Part shown: piece after piece, positions 22,150 to 32,017 of the stretch
Layout of the letters: each line of letters opens with the position of its first letter
Numbering within the stretch: the first letter of the stretch is position 1
Assembly: GCA_011455275.1 (NCBI GenBank)
Contig: CP015028.1
Span: 310,001 to 374,000, forward strand
Reading direction: 5' to 3'
Source: Pasteurellaceae bacterium Orientalotternb1
GTDB taxonomy: Bacteria; Pseudomonadota; Gammaproteobacteria; Enterobacterales; Pasteurellaceae
DNA length: 64,000 nt
The notes under the pieces: generated by a model
What the model was told of the DNA's origin: nothing
What the model saw: the letters and a program-made list of their open reading frames with translations, nothing else
Databases searched by the model: none
Made by a program: the position numbers and the translations under genes

Positions 22150-22650
22150 ATGAACAACATTCGTTATCCACAACCAATGATTTTAATCCATTGGCTTGTG
22201 GCGGTTTTAGTGGTGACTGCTTACATCACAGGTGGGAATCCTGTTCGTCACGAATTTCAAGGGCAAATTCACATCGCAAGTGGAATGCTGATTGCAGGGT
22301 TATTTTTAATTCGTCTCGTGGTAAGAGTTATCTATCGCCGCCACATTCCGCATCATGCTATCGCCAAATGGCAATCTTACCTTGCTTCTGCAGTACATAT
22401 TTTGTTGTATCTCTGTATGATCTTGATTCCTGTTACTGGTTTTATGGCATTATCCCAACTAACTGAAGATTTTTCACTACTAGGTTGGGCAATGCCGTTG
22501 ATGAATTTAGATTCGTTACCTGATATGGGCGAAACGCACGAATTACTTGGACAAGTCTTTATTGGCTTGGCGGGCATTCACGCCGCCGCAGGGCTAGCTC
22601 ACCACTTTTTTTGGAAAGATGGTGTACTGAAAAGTATGTCGCCACATTGA
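22150..22650 (+). CDS. Cytochrome b561 family protein
   Basis: Diheme inner-membrane electron carrier of the bacterial CybB/YceJ type. 166 residues with four predicted membrane helices (about 11-31, 42-62, 79-105, 132-152). Likely heme histidines are in ILIHWLVAVL, GQIHIASGM, SAVHILLYL and GIHAAAGLAHHFF. Start ATG 22150 with GAGG 6 bases upstream is preferred to an ATG 18 bases earlier. The partner dehydrogenase is not evident nearby. Confidence 0.92.
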   Translation: MNNIRYPQPMILIHWLVAVLVVTAYITGGNPVRHEFQGQIHIASGMLIAGLFLIRLVVRVIYRRHIPHHAIAKWQSYLASAVHILLYLCMILIPVTGFMALSQLTEDFSLLGWAMPLMNLDSLPDMGETHELLGQVFIGLAGIHAAAGLAHHFFWKDGVLKSMSPH

Positions 22651-22665
22651 TAAGCGGAAAAACAG

Positions 22666-22697
22666 AAAGCCCCGAATATTTGGGGCTTTGTTTTTTT
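22666..22697 (+). terminator. Terminator between cytochrome b561 gene and hslU
   Basis: AAAGCCCC (22666-22673) pairs with GGGGCTTT (22682-22689), then TGTTTTTTT. It may serve both converging genes. Confidence 0.88.
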
Positions 22698-24018
22698 ACA
22701 GAATAAAGCGACTTAAGTCTTCATTTTCCACAACGTCATTTAGTGCGTTGTTTACATAGTGTTCATCGATCACAATTTTCTGCCCTGAACGTTCGCTGGC
22801 ATCAAAGGAAATATCGTCCATCAAGCGTTCTAACACCGTATGCAAACGTCTCGCGCCGATGTTTTCGGTTTTCTCATTCACTCGGAATGCGGATTCTGCA
22901 ATGCGGCTAATGCCATCTTGAGTAAACTCGACTTCTACGCCTTCGGTTTTCATCAATTCACGATATTGAAGTGTTAAAGAAGCATTGGGTTCGGTTAAAA
23001 TGCGTTCAAAATCGGCTTTATTCAGCGATTTTAATTCAACCCGAATTGGCAAACGTCCTTGCAATTCAGGCAGTAAATCAGATGGGCGAGCCACTTGGAA
23101 TGCTCCCGAGCAGATAAACAGAATGTGGTCGGTTTTCACCATACCGTGCTTGGTGCTGACTGTTGAGCCTTCAATAATCGGCAGTAAATCACGCTGCACG
23201 CCTTCACGGGAAACATCGCCGCCACTGTGTTCGCTTTTCTTGCAGATTTTGTCGATCTCATCAATAAACACGATGCCATGCTGTTCAACGGCTTCGATCG
23301 CCTGCTGTTTCAGTTCATCTTGATTGACCAATTTTGCCGCTTCTTCGTCGATCAAGATTTTGAAGGCATCTTTGATCTTCATTTTGCGTGTTTTGGTTTT
23401 GCTTGGCGACATTCCTTCAAACAGCGACTGTAGCTGTGAAGTCATCTCTTCCATACCTGGTGGCGTCATAATTTCTACGCTCACAGGGCTGGAAATATCA
23501 ATTTCGATCTCTTTATCATCGAGCTGACCTTCACGCAATTTTTTACGGAAAATTTGGCGGGTAGATTTATTGTCTGCACTTTCGCTATTCCCCCACTGAT
23601 CTTTAGCAGGTGGCAGCAAAATATCTAAAATGCGATCTTCTGCCGCTTCTTCGGCACGAAAACGGTTTTTTTCGACCGCTTGCTGACGTACTAATTTCAC
23701 TGCCACATCGGTGAGATCACGAATAATCGAATCAACTTCTTTGCCGACATAACCAACTTCAGTGAATTTGGTCGCTTCCACTTTGATAAACGGAGCATTC
23801 GCCAGTTTCGCCAAACGGCGTGCGATTTCGGTTTTACCCACGCCCGTTGGGCCGATCATCAGGATATTTTTGGGGGTCACTTCTTGACGCAGCTCTTCAG
23901 GCAACTGCATACGTCGCCAGCGGTTACGCAACGCAATTGCTACCGCACGCTTGGCTTCGTGCTGTCCAATAATATGAGCATCAAGCTCAGAAACGATTTC
24001 TCTTGGAGTCATTGACAT
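22696..24018 (-). CDS. hslU: ATP-dependent protease ATPase subunit HslU
   Basis: AAA+ unfoldase that feeds substrates to the HslV peptidase. 440 residues from ATG 24018 ([12 protein letters not shown]). The frame is open 44 codons further upstream, but that part is repeat DNA, not conserved. Walker A is [12 protein letters not shown] near 60, the pore motif region [14 protein letters not shown] follows, and Walker B is [19 protein letters not shown] lies about 12 bases before the start. hslV lies upstream, separated by 183 bp of repeat DNA instead of the usual tight coupling. Confidence 0.97.
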   Translation of the reverse strand: MSMTPREIVSELDAHIIGQHEAKRAVAIALRNRWRRMQLPEELRQEVTPKNILMIGPTGVGKTEIARRLAKLANAPFIKVEATKFTEVGYVGKEVDSIIRDLTDVAVKLVRQQAVEKNRFRAEEAAEDRILDILLPPAKDQWGNSESADNKSTRQIFRKKLREGQLDDKEIEIDISSPVSVEIMTPPGMEEMTSQLQSLFEGMSPSKTKTRKMKIKDAFKILIDEEAAKLVNQDELKQQAIEAVEQHGIVFIDEIDKICKKSEHSGGDVSREGVQRDLLPIIEGSTVSTKHGMVKTDHILFICSGAFQVARPSDLLPELQGRLPIRVELKSLNKADFERILTEPNASLTLQYRELMKTEGVEVEFTQDGISRIAESAFRVNEKTENIGARRLHTVLERLMDDISFDASERSGQKIVIDEHYVNNALNDVVENEDLSRFIL

Positions 24019-24041
24019 ATTTTTTAGTTCCTTTGGAATGA

Positions 24042-24182
24042 ATTCTGCCTCCGCTTGCGGGGGAAATACTCTGCGAAGCAGGGGGTAGGGGGCATTTGCA
24101 AAAAATTGACGAAAACTGACCGCTTGTTTGCCCCCTTCGGCTCGTTTCACTCGCCATTTCCCCGCTAAAGCGGGGGCAGAAT
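24042..24182. repeat. Composite inverted repeat between hslV and hslU
   Basis: The outer arms (24042-24067 and 24156-24182) are near-perfect inverted copies of ATTCTGCCnCCGCTT...GGGGAAAT. Inner blocks rich in GGGGGCA/TGCCCCC and an uptake sequence (GACCGCTTGT) lie between. This resembles the BIME/REP type of interspersed repeat and can fold into a large hairpin in the hslVU message. Confidence 0.8.
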
Positions 24183-24201
24183 TTTATGGTAAGGGGGACT
24201 T

Positions 24202-24723
24202 CTACACTTCCTCAATCACGTGATGATGATTGCTATAAATATCAATATCGCCTGCGATTTTGAGGGCTTCGGAGACGATTTCTTTGGCGGAAAGTGGGTT
24301 GTCCGTGCGAAGTAGGGCGAGTGCAGCGGCTTTGGCGTAGTTGCCGCCAGAGCCGATGGCAAGCACATCTTGTTCGGGTTCGATCACATCGCCGCTACCT
24401 GAAATCAGTAGAAATTCACTGTCGTTAGCAACGATCATCATGGCTTCTAAACGGCGTAAAGCACGGTCGGAACGCCACTCTTTTGCCAGTTCCACGGCGG
24501 ATTTGACCAAATGCCCTTGGTGTAATTCGAGTTTTTTTTCAAACAGATCACGCAAAATAAACGCATCTGCCGTTGAGCCTGCAAAGCCCGTAACGACTTT
24601 GTCTTTATACATACGGCGAACTTTTTTCACCGTGCCTTTTTCAATGCAGTTGCCAAGAGTGGCTTGACCATCACCGCCGATAGCGACTTTGCCGTTGCGA
24701 CGAACGCATACAATCGTTGTCAT
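24202..24723 (-). CDS. hslV: ATP-dependent protease proteolytic subunit HslV
   Basis: Threonine peptidase of the HslVU complex. 173 residues. After removal of Met1, Thr2 becomes the catalytic N-terminal threonine ([20 protein letters not shown]). The family motif [18 protein letters not shown] follows, and the C-terminal part ([13 protein letters not shown]) is typical. ATG 24723 has AAGGAAT upstream. Cytoplasmic; works as a double hexamer with HslU. Confidence 0.98.
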   Translation of the reverse strand: MTTIVCVRRNGKVAIGGDGQATLGNCIEKGTVKKVRRMYKDKVVTGFAGSTADAFILRDLFEKKLELHQGHLVKSAVELAKEWRSDRALRRLEAMMIVANDSEFLLISGSGDVIEPEQDVLAIGSGGNYAKAAALALLRTDNPLSAKEIVSEALKIAGDIDIYSNHHHVIEEV

Positions 24724-24837
24724 TTTAATTCCTTATTTTCAGAAAAACTGGGCGGGATATGGGGGTGGAATGGGGAAATTCAAGCACAAGCGGTCAGATT
24801 TTATAAAAGTTTTGCAAATCCGCTCGAGCGAATAAAA

Positions 24838-24866
24838 CAAAAAACCCGCTAATGAGTCAGCGGGTT
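24838..24866 (-). terminator. Terminator after the glycine-zipper lipoprotein gene
   Basis: On the minus strand AACCCGCT pairs with AGCGGGTT around 8 bases, followed by TTTTG. Confidence 0.88.
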
Positions 24867-24882
24867 TGAATTTATTTGAATG

Positions 24883-25086
24883 CTACTTCACTTGGCTACC
24901 GATTACGCCACCGAGTGCGGCGCCTCCAAGAGTAGCACCAGCACCACCGAATATAAGATTACCAGCAACACCACCCACAGCGGCACCCACAGCGGTATTT
25001 TGCTGTTTTTTATCTAAGTTTTGACAAGCCCCGAGTGAAATAACCATCGCTAAAACAGCAAGTGATTTTGTTAAAGTAAGTTTCAT
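24883..25086 (-). CDS. Small glycine-zipper lipoprotein (OsmB-like)
   Basis: A 67-residue product. It has a lipoprotein signal peptide with lipobox LGAC (modified cysteine at 21), then a short polar linker and a glycine-zipper segment (AAVGGVAGNLIFGGAGATLGGAALGG) that should insert as a helical hairpin in a membrane. Similar proteins (OsmB, SlyB-type glycine-zipper) are stress- or envelope-related. Start ATG 25086; its own terminator follows. The exact role is unknown. Confidence 0.82.
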   Translation of the reverse strand: MKLTLTKSLAVLAMVISLGACQNLDKKQQNTAVGAAVGGVAGNLIFGGAGATLGGAALGGVIGSQVK

Positions 25087-25234
25087 ATAAACTCCGTAAA
25101 AAATAATGCACTAAGACGATGCGCTTAGCACTTATAAGAGTACGATTTAATGAAAAAGTTCCGTGCTAATTCTTTTTACGACACTGAGCTAAAATATATA
25201 ATTCAGGTTTGTAAGACCTAAAAAGTTGTTTTGC

Positions 25235-25945
25235 TTATGCAACTTTTTGGCAAAGACGTAACGTAATCGGCTTGCCGTTTTCGGTTTCAACTTCTGCCTT
25301 ATAAATTGCAATTTTTACACCGCAACTGACCGCTTGTTGGTAAAGTTCGGCATATTTCGGGTCGATCTGCGTTGCCACTTCAAACTGCGAAATGCCCGTG
25401 TGCAAAATCGCAAAAAACAGCATTGCGTGCTGCCCGTTTTGGGCGATATGAGTCAGCTCTCGCAAATGTTTCTGCCCTCGCTCTGTTTTCGCATCGGGGA
25501 ACATTCCCACGCCGTTTTCGGTGAGCAAGGTGGTCGATTTCACTTCCACAAAGCAGTCTGGCAAGTGGTTGCTTTTCAGCAAAAAATCGATACGGCTATT
25601 TTCTTCGCCATATGGCTGTTCGGGCAGAATGGTTTGATAATCAGCAAGTTCGCTAATCCATTGATTTTTCAGTGCTTCTTGCACTAACTGATTGGCTCGC
25701 TGGGTGTTTACGCAAATAAAATTGCCCGCTTGGGTTTCGGTGAGTTCCCATGTGTGGGCATATTTGCGTTTGGGGTTATCGGAAGTGGAAAACCAAACCC
25801 GATCACCAGCGGTCGCACAGCCTGTCATCGCACCTGTATTAGGGCAGTGAAGGGGGATTTGTTCGCCATTTGGTAATTGAATATCGGCAAGAAAGCGTTT
25901 GTAACGGCGAAGTAAAATGCCGTGGGAAAGTTCAGGAAATTGCAT
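25235..25945 (-). CDS. sfsA: Sugar fermentation stimulation protein homolog SfsA
   Basis: SfsA family nuclease-fold DNA-binding protein linked in E. coli to maltose metabolism. Core motifs are present: [35 protein letters not shown] and FVEVKSTTL. The last two hold the PD-(D/E)xK-like acidic and lysine residues. ATG 25945 ([18 protein letters not shown]) is chosen by family length (236 residues); the frame is open 16 codons further but only to a TTG. No clear ribosome-binding site before this ATG, so the start is uncertain. Contains an uptake sequence near its 3' end. Confidence 0.9.
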   Translation of the reverse strand: MQFPELSHGILLRRYKRFLADIQLPNGEQIPLHCPNTGAMTGCATAGDRVWFSTSDNPKRKYAHTWELTETQAGNFICVNTQRANQLVQEALKNQWISELADYQTILPEQPYGEENSRIDFLLKSNHLPDCFVEVKSTTLLTENGVGMFPDAKTERGQKHLRELTHIAQNGQHAMLFFAILHTGISQFEVATQIDPKYAELYQQAVSCGVKIAIYKAEVETENGKPITLRLCQKVA

Positions 25946-26052
25946 ATAACGTTGGAGAAAAGAAAATGGCACGATATTAGCCTGTTGTTCCAATCAATTG
26001 CAAATTTTTGCTAGAATCTGACCGCTTGTTTAACCAAAAAAAGGAAAAGACA

Positions 26053-26670
26053 ATGAAACTTTATTATCTCCCTGGTGCTTGTTCATTCGTGCCACATACC
26101 GCATTAGAGTGGATCGGCAAACCTTACGAAGCAGAAGCGGTGACCCGCGAGAAAATCAAATCGCCTGACTATTTGAAATTGAATCCGCAAGGATCGGTGC
26201 CATTATTAGTGGACGGTGATTTTGCCCTGTCACAAAATACGGCGATTTTGTGCTATCTCGATCAGCTGCACCCCGAAGCCAAACTGTTCGGCAGCCAAAC
26301 CCCTCAAGATCGTGCCAAAGCGATGCGTTGGTTAGCCTTTTTCAACGCCGATGTGCATAAAGCCTTTGCCCCATTTTTCCGCCCACTGCCTTATGTAAAA
26401 GATAATGAGGCCTTGTTGCAAGAGATTCGTGAACACGCAGCCACGACCATTTTAGGCTACTTAGCCGTTGCCAACCGACATCTTGAAGCCCACGCGTTCT
26501 TTGGCGAAAACCTTTGTGTCGCAGATATCTATCTCTACATTATGCTCTGCTGGTGCCAAAAAATCGGTGTTGATTTCAGCCACCTAAGCCGCCTAAAACC
26601 CTTTATGGAGCGTGTCGAAGCCAATAAAGGTGTTGATGCCGTTCGTGTTCAGGAAGGATTGAAAGGCTAA
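26053..26670 (+). CDS. Glutathione S-transferase
   Basis: Cytosolic GST of the beta-like bacterial class. 205 residues: thioredoxin-fold N-terminal half starting [18 protein letters not shown], with the family motif [19 protein letters not shown] for glutathione binding, then an all-helical C-terminal half with the N-capping box region [13 protein letters not shown]. Start ATG 26053 has AGGAAAAG upstream. The upstream uptake sequence lies between it and sfsA, which runs the other way. Substrate unknown. Confidence 0.93.
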   Translation: MKLYYLPGACSFVPHTALEWIGKPYEAEAVTREKIKSPDYLKLNPQGSVPLLVDGDFALSQNTAILCYLDQLHPEAKLFGSQTPQDRAKAMRWLAFFNADVHKAFAPFFRPLPYVKDNEALLQEIREHAATTILGYLAVANRHLEAHAFFGENLCVADIYLYIMLCWCQKIGVDFSHLSRLKPFMERVEANKGVDAVRVQEGLKG

Positions 26671-26682
26671 TTTCTTTCCTTT

Positions 26683-26740
26683 ACAAGCGGTCACTTCCCG
26701 TTAGAAATTTGCAAATTTTTCGCAGGATCTGACCGCTTGT
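26683..26740. repeat. Facing pair of uptake sequences between GST gene and tldD
   Basis: ACAAGCGGTC (26683-26692) faces GACCGCTTGT (26731-26740) around TTTGCAAATTTTT. Confidence 0.88.
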
Positions 26741-26788
26741 GTCGCTTTTTTGCTAAAATCCCGCCATTTTCATTCAACGAGAAAAGCA

Positions 26789-28234
26789 ATGTTAGATTCC
26801 GTTTCAAACAGCTTGCTTGCACCGAGTGGGCTTGAGCTTTCGCAGTTGGCGAAGGTGTTAGATATTTTTTCCGATCGTCAAATTGATTATGGCGATCTCT
26901 ATTTTCAGTTAAGCCAAGACGAAAGCTGGTCGCTGGAAGATGGCATCATCAAAGAAGGCGGTTTTTATATCGATCGTGGCGTGGGCGTGCGGGCGGTGTC
27001 GGGCGAGAAAACAGGCTTTGCCTACGCCGACCAAATCACCCTCAATCAGCTAGAGCAGTGTGCGATGGCGGCTCGTTCGATTAGCCAAACAAGCGGTCAG
27101 TTATTGGTAAAAAATTTCAAAAAAGTGACCGCTTGTCCACGTTATCTGGCGTTAAATCCCCTTGAGAGCTTGAGCCGTGAGCAGAAAGTCGAGCTACTGC
27201 ATTTGGTGGATGGTGTCGCTCGGGCGGAAGATCCACGGGTGATTCAAGTCAATGCCAGTTTGTCGGCGGTGTATGAAGAAATGTTAGTTGCCGCGACCGA
27301 TGGTACGCTCGCTGCGGATATTCGCCCGCTGGTTCGCTTGTCGATTTCGGTGCTGGTCGAGCAAAACGGCAAACGGGAGCGTGGAGGTGCGGGTGCAGGA
27401 GGGCGTTTCGGGCTGAATTGGTTCTTTGAGTCGCATCATACGGGCGATAGCCGTGCGGTCTATCTTGCCAAAGAAGCCGTTCGCCAAGCGGTTGTCAATT
27501 TAGGGGCGATTGCAGCCCCTGCGGGAGCATTGCCGATTGTGCTTGGTGCGGGCTGGCCAGGGATTTTACTGCACGAAGCAGTCGGGCACGGTTTGGAAGG
27601 CGATTTCAACCGTAAAGCGTCGTCGCTTTTCACGGGGAGAATTGGCGAGCTAGTCACTTCTCCGCTCTGTACCATTGTTGATGACGGTACGGTCGAAAAT
27701 ATGCGAGGTTCCATTACCGTTGATGATGAAGGTGTGCCTTCGCAGCGTAATGTGTTGATTGAAAATGGGATTTTGAAAGGCTATATGCAAGATAAAATGA
27801 ACGCTCGTTTAATGGACGTTGCCCCAACAGGCAACGGACGGCGTGAATCCTACGCCCACTTGCCGATGCCACGAATGACCAACACCTATATGACCGAAGG
27901 CAACCACGAATTTGATGAGATGATCGAATCCATCGATTTCGGCATTTACGCCCCGCATTTCAGTGGCGGGCAGGTCGATATTACCTCGGGCAAATTTGTG
28001 TTCTCGACCTCCGAAGCCTATCTGATCGAAAAAGGTAAAATCACTAAGCCTGTTACGGGGGCAACGCTCATCGGCTCGGGCATTGAAGCAATGCAACAAG
28101 TGTCAATGGTCGGCAAAAAAATGGAATTAGATTTAGGCATCGGTACCTGTGGCAAAGAAGGGCAAAGTGTCCCTGTTGGCGTGGGGCAGCCGTGTGTGAA
28201 GTTGGATAAGATTACCGTGGGCGGGCGAGGATAG
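26789..28234 (+). CDS. tldD: Metalloprotease TldD
   Basis: With TldE/PmbA forms a heterodimeric metalloprotease that trims unfolded peptides such as microcin precursors and antitoxins. 481 residues, the E. coli length. The zinc-binding HExxxH motif appears as HEAVGH, and the C-terminal domain has [20 protein letters not shown] 26789 is preferred over a start 13 codons upstream because the family begins here. A facing pair of uptake sequences is embedded in the coding region (27089-27136), encoding about SQTSGQLL...KKVTAC, probably in a tolerant surface loop. Confidence 0.97.
   Translation: MLDSVSNSLLAPSGLELSQLAKVLDIFSDRQIDYGDLYFQLSQDESWSLEDGIIKEGGFYIDRGVGVRAVSGEKTGFAYADQITLNQLEQCAMAARSISQTSGQLLVKNFKKVTACPRYLALNPLESLSREQKVELLHLVDGVARAEDPRVIQVNASLSAVYEEMLVAATDGTLAADIRPLVRLSISVLVEQNGKRERGGAGAGGRFGLNWFFESHHTGDSRAVYLAKEAVRQAVVNLGAIAAPAGALPIVLGAGWPGILLHEAVGHGLEGDFNRKASSLFTGRIGELVTSPLCTIVDDGTVENMRGSITVDDEGVPSQRNVLIENGILKGYMQDKMNARLMDVAPTGNGRRESYAHLPMPRMTNTYMTEGNHEFDEMIESIDFGIYAPHFSGGQVDITSGKFVFSTSEAYLIEKGKITKPVTGATLIGSGIEAMQQVSMVGKKMELDLGIGTCGKEGQSVPVGVGQPCVKLDKITVGGRG
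27089..27136. repeat. Facing pair of uptake sequences inside tldD
   Basis: ACAAGCGGTC (27089-27098) and GACCGCTTGT (27127-27136) lie within the open reading frame and are translated without disrupting it. Confidence 0.88.
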
Positions 28235-28290
28235 TAGGTGCTTGCGGTTATTTTGACGAAATAAAGCAATATGCTTTAGCAAAATTAAAC

Positions 28291-28335
28291 ACAAGCGGTA
28301 TGATTTCCATCAAATTTTGCAAATCATACCGCTTA
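28291..28335. repeat. Variant facing pair of uptake sequences after tldD
   Basis: ACAAGCGGTATGATTT faces AAATCATACCGCTT; the fourth core base after GCGGT is A instead of C on both arms, keeping the pairing. The matched change suggests selection for the hairpin as well as for uptake. Confidence 0.7.
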
Positions 28336-28405
28336 GTTATCTTATTGAAAAATAAAAAGAAATATTATCTGCTAATCGTTTAGCGACAAGGTATTATTCC
28401 TTTGA

Positions 28406-28651
28406 TTACTCTTCTTTAGCAGATTCTTTGAGATCTGCCAAAGCTTGTTTACAAGCTTCTGCTTGAGCTTCTTTAGGAAGTGCGGCAAATTGTGGCTTAA
28501 TTGTATCAAGCATCATTTTTTTACTTTCTGCTGGCATATCTTTGCTTTCTTCGATTGCTTTGAAATAATCTACGCAATTTTGATGAAAGTCTTCAGCCAT
28601 CGCAGAAGCAGAAAATACAGAGAAAGATGCAAGTAAAAGAATTTTTTTCAT
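28406..28651 (-). CDS. Small secreted protein of unknown function
   Basis: 81 residues with a clean signal peptide (MKKILLLASFSVFSASAMA, cut before EDF). The mature 62 residues are helical and acidic/lysine-rich with two cysteines (QNCVDYF and EACKQAL) that could form one disulfide in the periplasm. Small proteins of this shape, some catalogued as DUF5339, are frequent in Pasteurellaceae, but I cannot assign the family firmly. AGGTGA lies just before ATG 28651. It is divergent from prmA, with a pentanucleotide repeat between them. Confidence 0.75.
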   Translation of the reverse strand: MKKILLLASFSVFSASAMAEDFHQNCVDYFKAIEESKDMPAESKKMMLDTIKPQFAALPKEAQAEACKQALADLKESAKEE

Positions 28652-28735
28652 AAAATCACCTATATAATTGATTAATCATATTACTTACCTGATGTGTAAG
28701 CTTGTGTATTATGACAAATTTGATTCCCATAATAA

Positions 28736-28800
28736 TGAAATGAAATGAAATGAAATGAAATGAAATGAAATGAAATTAATTGAAATTAATTGAAATTAAT
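28736..28800. repeat. Simple sequence repeat: (TGAAA)8 followed by (TGAAATTAAT)3
   Basis: Eight perfect TGAAA units occupy 28736-28775. The last unit also starts three perfect TGAAATTAAT units (28771-28800). The array is between the divergent small secreted protein gene and prmA, about 85 bp from either start codon. Confidence 0.97.
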
Positions 28801-28860
28801 GAAAATAAAAGTAAATAAATGAAAAGAATTATTTTATAATCTATTTTTTAAGGAAACTTA

Positions 28861-29742
28861 ATGGCTTGGGTACAAATTCGGTTAAACAGCACCAATAAAA
28901 AAGCAGAGCAAATCAGTGATTTTTTAGAAGAAATCGGGGCAGTGTCGGTAACTTTTATGGACAGCCAAGACACGCCAATTTTTGAACCATTGCCAGGCGA
29001 AACTCGCCTGTGGGGCAATACGGACGTAGTCGCATTGTTTGATGCGGAAACAGATATGCAGGCAATCGTGGTGGCATTACAAACAAGCGGTGTGATTGAA
29101 CCCGAGTTTGCCTACAAGATCGAACAAATTGAAGATAAAGATTGGGAACGAGAATGGATGGATAATTTCCACCCAATGCAGTTCGGCAAGCGGTTGTGGA
29201 TTTGCCCAAGTTGGCGAGAAGTGCCTGATCCGAATGCGGTGAATGTAATGCTCGACCCTGGACTGGCATTCGGCACTGGTACGCACCCGACCACCGCCCT
29301 TTGTTTACAGTGGCTAGATGGCTTGGATTTACAGGGCAAAACGGTGATTGATTTTGGTTGCGGTTCGGGCATTTTAGCGATTGCAGCGTTGAAACTTGGG
29401 GCAAAAGCAGCGATTGGGATCGATATCGACCCGCAAGCGATTTTAGCCAGCCGCAATAATGCAGAAGCCAATGGCGTGGCGGACAAATTACAACTCTTTC
29501 TCGCCAAAGATCAACCGCAAAATCTGCAAGCGGACGTGGTGGTCGCAAACATTTTGGCAGGACCGTTGAAAGAACTCGCCCCGCAAATCATCACCTTAGT
29601 GAAACCGCAGGGCGATCTCGGTTTATCGGGTATTCTGGCTACTCAAGCGGAGTCGGTATGCGAAGCGTATCAAACCGCATTTGAGCTTGATCCTGTGGTC
29701 GAAAAAGAAGAATGGTGCAGAATCACAGGCGTGAAGCGGTAA
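28861..29742 (+). CDS. prmA: Ribosomal protein L11 methyltransferase
   Basis: Trimethylates lysines and the N-terminus of ribosomal protein L11 in the cytoplasm. 293 residues: N-terminal L11-recognition domain ([20 protein letters not shown]), then a Rossmann methyltransferase with motif [21 protein letters not shown] and motif [12 protein letters not shown]. The linker motif [14 protein letters not shown] is intact. ATG 28861 has AAGGAAAC upstream; TATAAT at 28835-28840 is a possible -10 box but has no good -35. Confidence 0.98.
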   Translation: MAWVQIRLNSTNKKAEQISDFLEEIGAVSVTFMDSQDTPIFEPLPGETRLWGNTDVVALFDAETDMQAIVVALQTSGVIEPEFAYKIEQIEDKDWEREWMDNFHPMQFGKRLWICPSWREVPDPNAVNVMLDPGLAFGTGTHPTTALCLQWLDGLDLQGKTVIDFGCGSGILAIAALKLGAKAAIGIDIDPQAILASRNNAEANGVADKLQLFLAKDQPQNLQADVVVANILAGPLKELAPQIITLVKPQGDLGLSGILATQAESVCEAYQTAFELDPVVEKEEWCRITGVKR

Positions 29743-29795
29743 GTCCATTTGCAAAAAATTCAACGGAACTAACCGCTTATTGCGGGAGATTTGCA

Positions 29796-29862
29796 TTGAT
29801 ACCGCTCGTCTGTGACGAGTGGTTTAATCATTTGCCACCCGTTAAAAACGGGTGGCATCAAC
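29796..29862. repeat. REP-like double hairpin after prmA
   Basis: Two adjacent hairpins: ACCGCTCGTC/GACGAGTGGT around TGT, and TGCCACCCGTT/AACGGGTGGCA around AAA (29833-29857), with imperfect outer arms TTGAT.../...ATCAA. Same design as 10222-10286. Confidence 0.8.
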
Positions 29863-29873
29863 ACCACCCTAAC

Positions 29874-30413
29874 CTATTCAATCCACTCTTTCAGCAATTC
29901 CAACACCGACGGAAATGCCGTCCAGCCTTCTCGGTCGAGAAAATGCCCGCCGTGGTTCAAACGGAAATAATCCGCCTGCAAATGCTGTGCTAAGGCATCG
30001 CTGTATTGATGTGGCACGATATGATCGTCCAACGCCGCCACCACTTTGCAAGGAAATGCCGTTAAAGCAGGCTGTTTCTTATAATATTCTGCAAAAGGTG
30101 TAAGCTCTGGCAAGGTGTGTAGCGGTTGATAAAAGCCTGAAACCAGTACCGCACCTTTGGGGGTAACTTGCTGTTTTGCAAGGAAATTTAGCCAACTGAT
30201 ACAGCCCAAACTATGACCGACCACAATCGTTTTTGCATTCACTTGCACATTCTGTTCTAAAAATGCCACCCATTTTTCAGGCGTTGGATTATCCGAGTCG
30301 GGCATTGCCAAACGTTCACACGCCACGCCGATTTTCGCCAACTCCCGTGCCAACCAAGGAAACCAATGTTTGTCGGGCGAGGCGGTATAGCCATGCACAA
30401 TATACACTTTCAT
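29874..30413 (-). CDS. Small alpha/beta hydrolase (RBBP9/YdeN family)
   Basis: A 179-residue cytoplasmic serine hydrolase. The order of the catalytic elements is visible: HGYTASPDKHWFPWL near the N-terminus, nucleophile serine in VVGHSLGCISWL, acid in AALDDHIVPHQYS and histidine in NHGGHFLDREGW. These four motifs define the RBBP9/YdeN family. Start ATG 30413 has AAGGAAT upstream. The natural substrate is unknown. Confidence 0.9.
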   Translation of the reverse strand: MKVYIVHGYTASPDKHWFPWLARELAKIGVACERLAMPDSDNPTPEKWVAFLEQNVQVNAKTIVVGHSLGCISWLNFLAKQQVTPKGAVLVSGFYQPLHTLPELTPFAEYYKKQPALTAFPCKVVAALDDHIVPHQYSDALAQHLQADYFRLNHGGHFLDREGWTAFPSVLELLKEWIE

Positions 30414-30431
30414 TTTTTATTCCTTATACAA

Positions 30432-30488
30432 ACAAGCGGTCAGATTCTAGCATAATTTTGCAAAATGCTTTGCGGATCTGACCGCTTG
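30432..30488. repeat. Facing pair of uptake sequences between hydrolase gene and fumC
   Basis: ACAAGCGGTC (30432-30441) faces GACCGCTTG (30480-30488). Confidence 0.85.
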
Positions 30489-30494
30489 CAAAAG

Positions 30495-30510
30495 TATGAT
30501 CCATATCACA
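30495..30510 (+). promoter_or_regulatory. CRP/FNR-type palindrome before fumC
   Basis: TATGATCCATATCACA fits the CRP consensus TGTGA-N6-TCACA at 9 of 10 defined positions. It also fits FNR TTGAT-N4-ATCAA at 8 of 10. Either factor would make sense for fumarase; CRP fits better. It lies 85 bp before the start codon. Confidence 0.5.
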
Positions 30511-30594
30511 AAACCAACAAAAAGTTGGGCGGAAATGGGGCGGGGCGTGGTACTATTTCATCGTTATTTTTTGATTATTTCTTAGGAGAAAACG

Positions 30595-31989
30595 ATGGAA
30601 TTTCGTATTGAAAAAGACACGATGGGCGAAGTAAAAGTGCCAGTAGATCGCTACTGGGCGGCACAAACTGAACGTTCACGCAACAATTTCAAAATCGGCC
30701 CTGAAGGCTCAATGCCTGCGGAAATTATCGAAGCTTTCGGTTATCTCAAAAAAGCCGCTGCCTTTGCTAACCACGATTTGGGCGTGTTGCCTGTCGAAAA
30801 ACGGGATTTAATCGCCAAAGCCTGTGATGAAATTCTCGCTAATCAGTTAGAGGGTGAATTCCCCCTTGTGATTTGGCAAACGGGGTCAGGTACGCAATCG
30901 AATATGAACGTCAATGAAGTGGTAGCAAACCGTGCCCACGTGCTCAATGGCGGTAAATTAGGCGAAAAATCGATCATTCACCCGAACGATGATGTGAATA
31001 AATCCCAATCTTCTAACGACACTTACCCAACGGCAATGCACATCGCTGCTTACAAAAAAGTGGTGGAACATACCTTACCTTGCGTGAAACGTTTACAAAA
31101 AACCTTAGCGGACAAAGCCGAAGCCTTTAAAGATGTGGTGAAAATCGGTCGTACGCATTTAATGGACGCCACGCCGCTGACACTTGGTCAAGAGTTTTCC
31201 GCCTATGCTGCCCAATTAGCGTTCGGCATTAAAGCCCTCGAAAACACTTTGCCACACTTGCGTGAATTAGCCCTTGGCGGCACGGCGGTGGGGACAGGCT
31301 TGAACACGCCAAAAGGCTATGATGTGAAAGTGGCGGAATACATCGCTCAATTCACGGGCTTGCCATTTGTTACCGCTCAAAACAAATTTGAAGCCTTAGC
31401 TACCCACGATGCGATAGTGGAAACCCACGGTGCATTAAAACAACTGGCGGTGTCGCTCTACAAAATTGCTAACGACGTGCGTTTGTTGGCGTCAGGCCCA
31501 CGTTCTGGCATTGGTGAAATTTTAATCCCTGAAAATGAGCCAGGCTCGTCCATTATGCCAGGGAAAGTGAACCCAACCCAATGCGAAGCGATGACAATGG
31601 TCTGTGCTCAAGTGCTCGGCAATGACGTAACCATTTCCTTTGCTGGTACACAGGGGCATTTCCAATTGAACGTCTATAAACCGGTGATGGCGTACAACTT
31701 CCTACAATCGGCTCAATTATTGGGCGATGCGTGCGTCTCATTCGATGAACACTGTGCCATCGGTATCGAGCCAAACTTCCCACGCATTAAACAGCAATTA
31801 GAGCAATCTTTGATGTTAGTTACTGCGTTAAATACCCATATCGGTTACGAAAACGCAGCGAAAATCGCCAAAACGGCACACAAAAATGGCACAACCCTCA
31901 AAGAAGAAGCGATTAACTTAGGTTTAGTGACCGCTGAACAGTTCGATGAGTGGGTACGCCCAGAAGATATGGTGGGCAGTTTGAAATAA
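30595..31989 (+). CDS. fumC: Class II fumarate hydratase
   Basis: Interconverts fumarate and malate without an iron-sulfur cluster. 464 residues. Signature [15 protein letters not shown] and the substrate-site motifs [13 protein letters not shown] and [14 protein letters not shown] are complete. ATG 30595 has TAGGAG 8 bases upstream. With the Dcu transporter nearby in the window, it fits mixed-acid or fumarate-respiring metabolism typical of the family. Confidence 0.98.
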   Translation: MEFRIEKDTMGEVKVPVDRYWAAQTERSRNNFKIGPEGSMPAEIIEAFGYLKKAAAFANHDLGVLPVEKRDLIAKACDEILANQLEGEFPLVIWQTGSGTQSNMNVNEVVANRAHVLNGGKLGEKSIIHPNDDVNKSQSSNDTYPTAMHIAAYKKVVEHTLPCVKRLQKTLADKAEAFKDVVKIGRTHLMDATPLTLGQEFSAYAAQLAFGIKALENTLPHLRELALGGTAVGTGLNTPKGYDVKVAEYIAQFTGLPFVTAQNKFEALATHDAIVETHGALKQLAVSLYKIANDVRLLASGPRSGIGEILIPENEPGSSIMPGKVNPTQCEAMTMVCAQVLGNDVTISFAGTQGHFQLNVYKPVMAYNFLQSAQLLGDACVSFDEHCAIGIEPNFPRIKQQLEQSLMLVTALNTHIGYENAAKIAKTAHKNGTTLKEEAINLGLVTAEQFDEWVRPEDMVGSLK

Positions 31990-32017
31990 GTGAGAATAAG
32001 GGGATGTGAATCATCCC

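Noticed and set aside
24019..24150. 44-codon N-terminal extension of HslU
   Set aside because: It is encoded by the composite repeat and has no family similarity.
26017..26052. Earlier start for the GST gene at 26008
   Set aside because: That part is an uptake sequence; ATG 26053 has a ribosome-binding site and fits the thioredoxin fold start.
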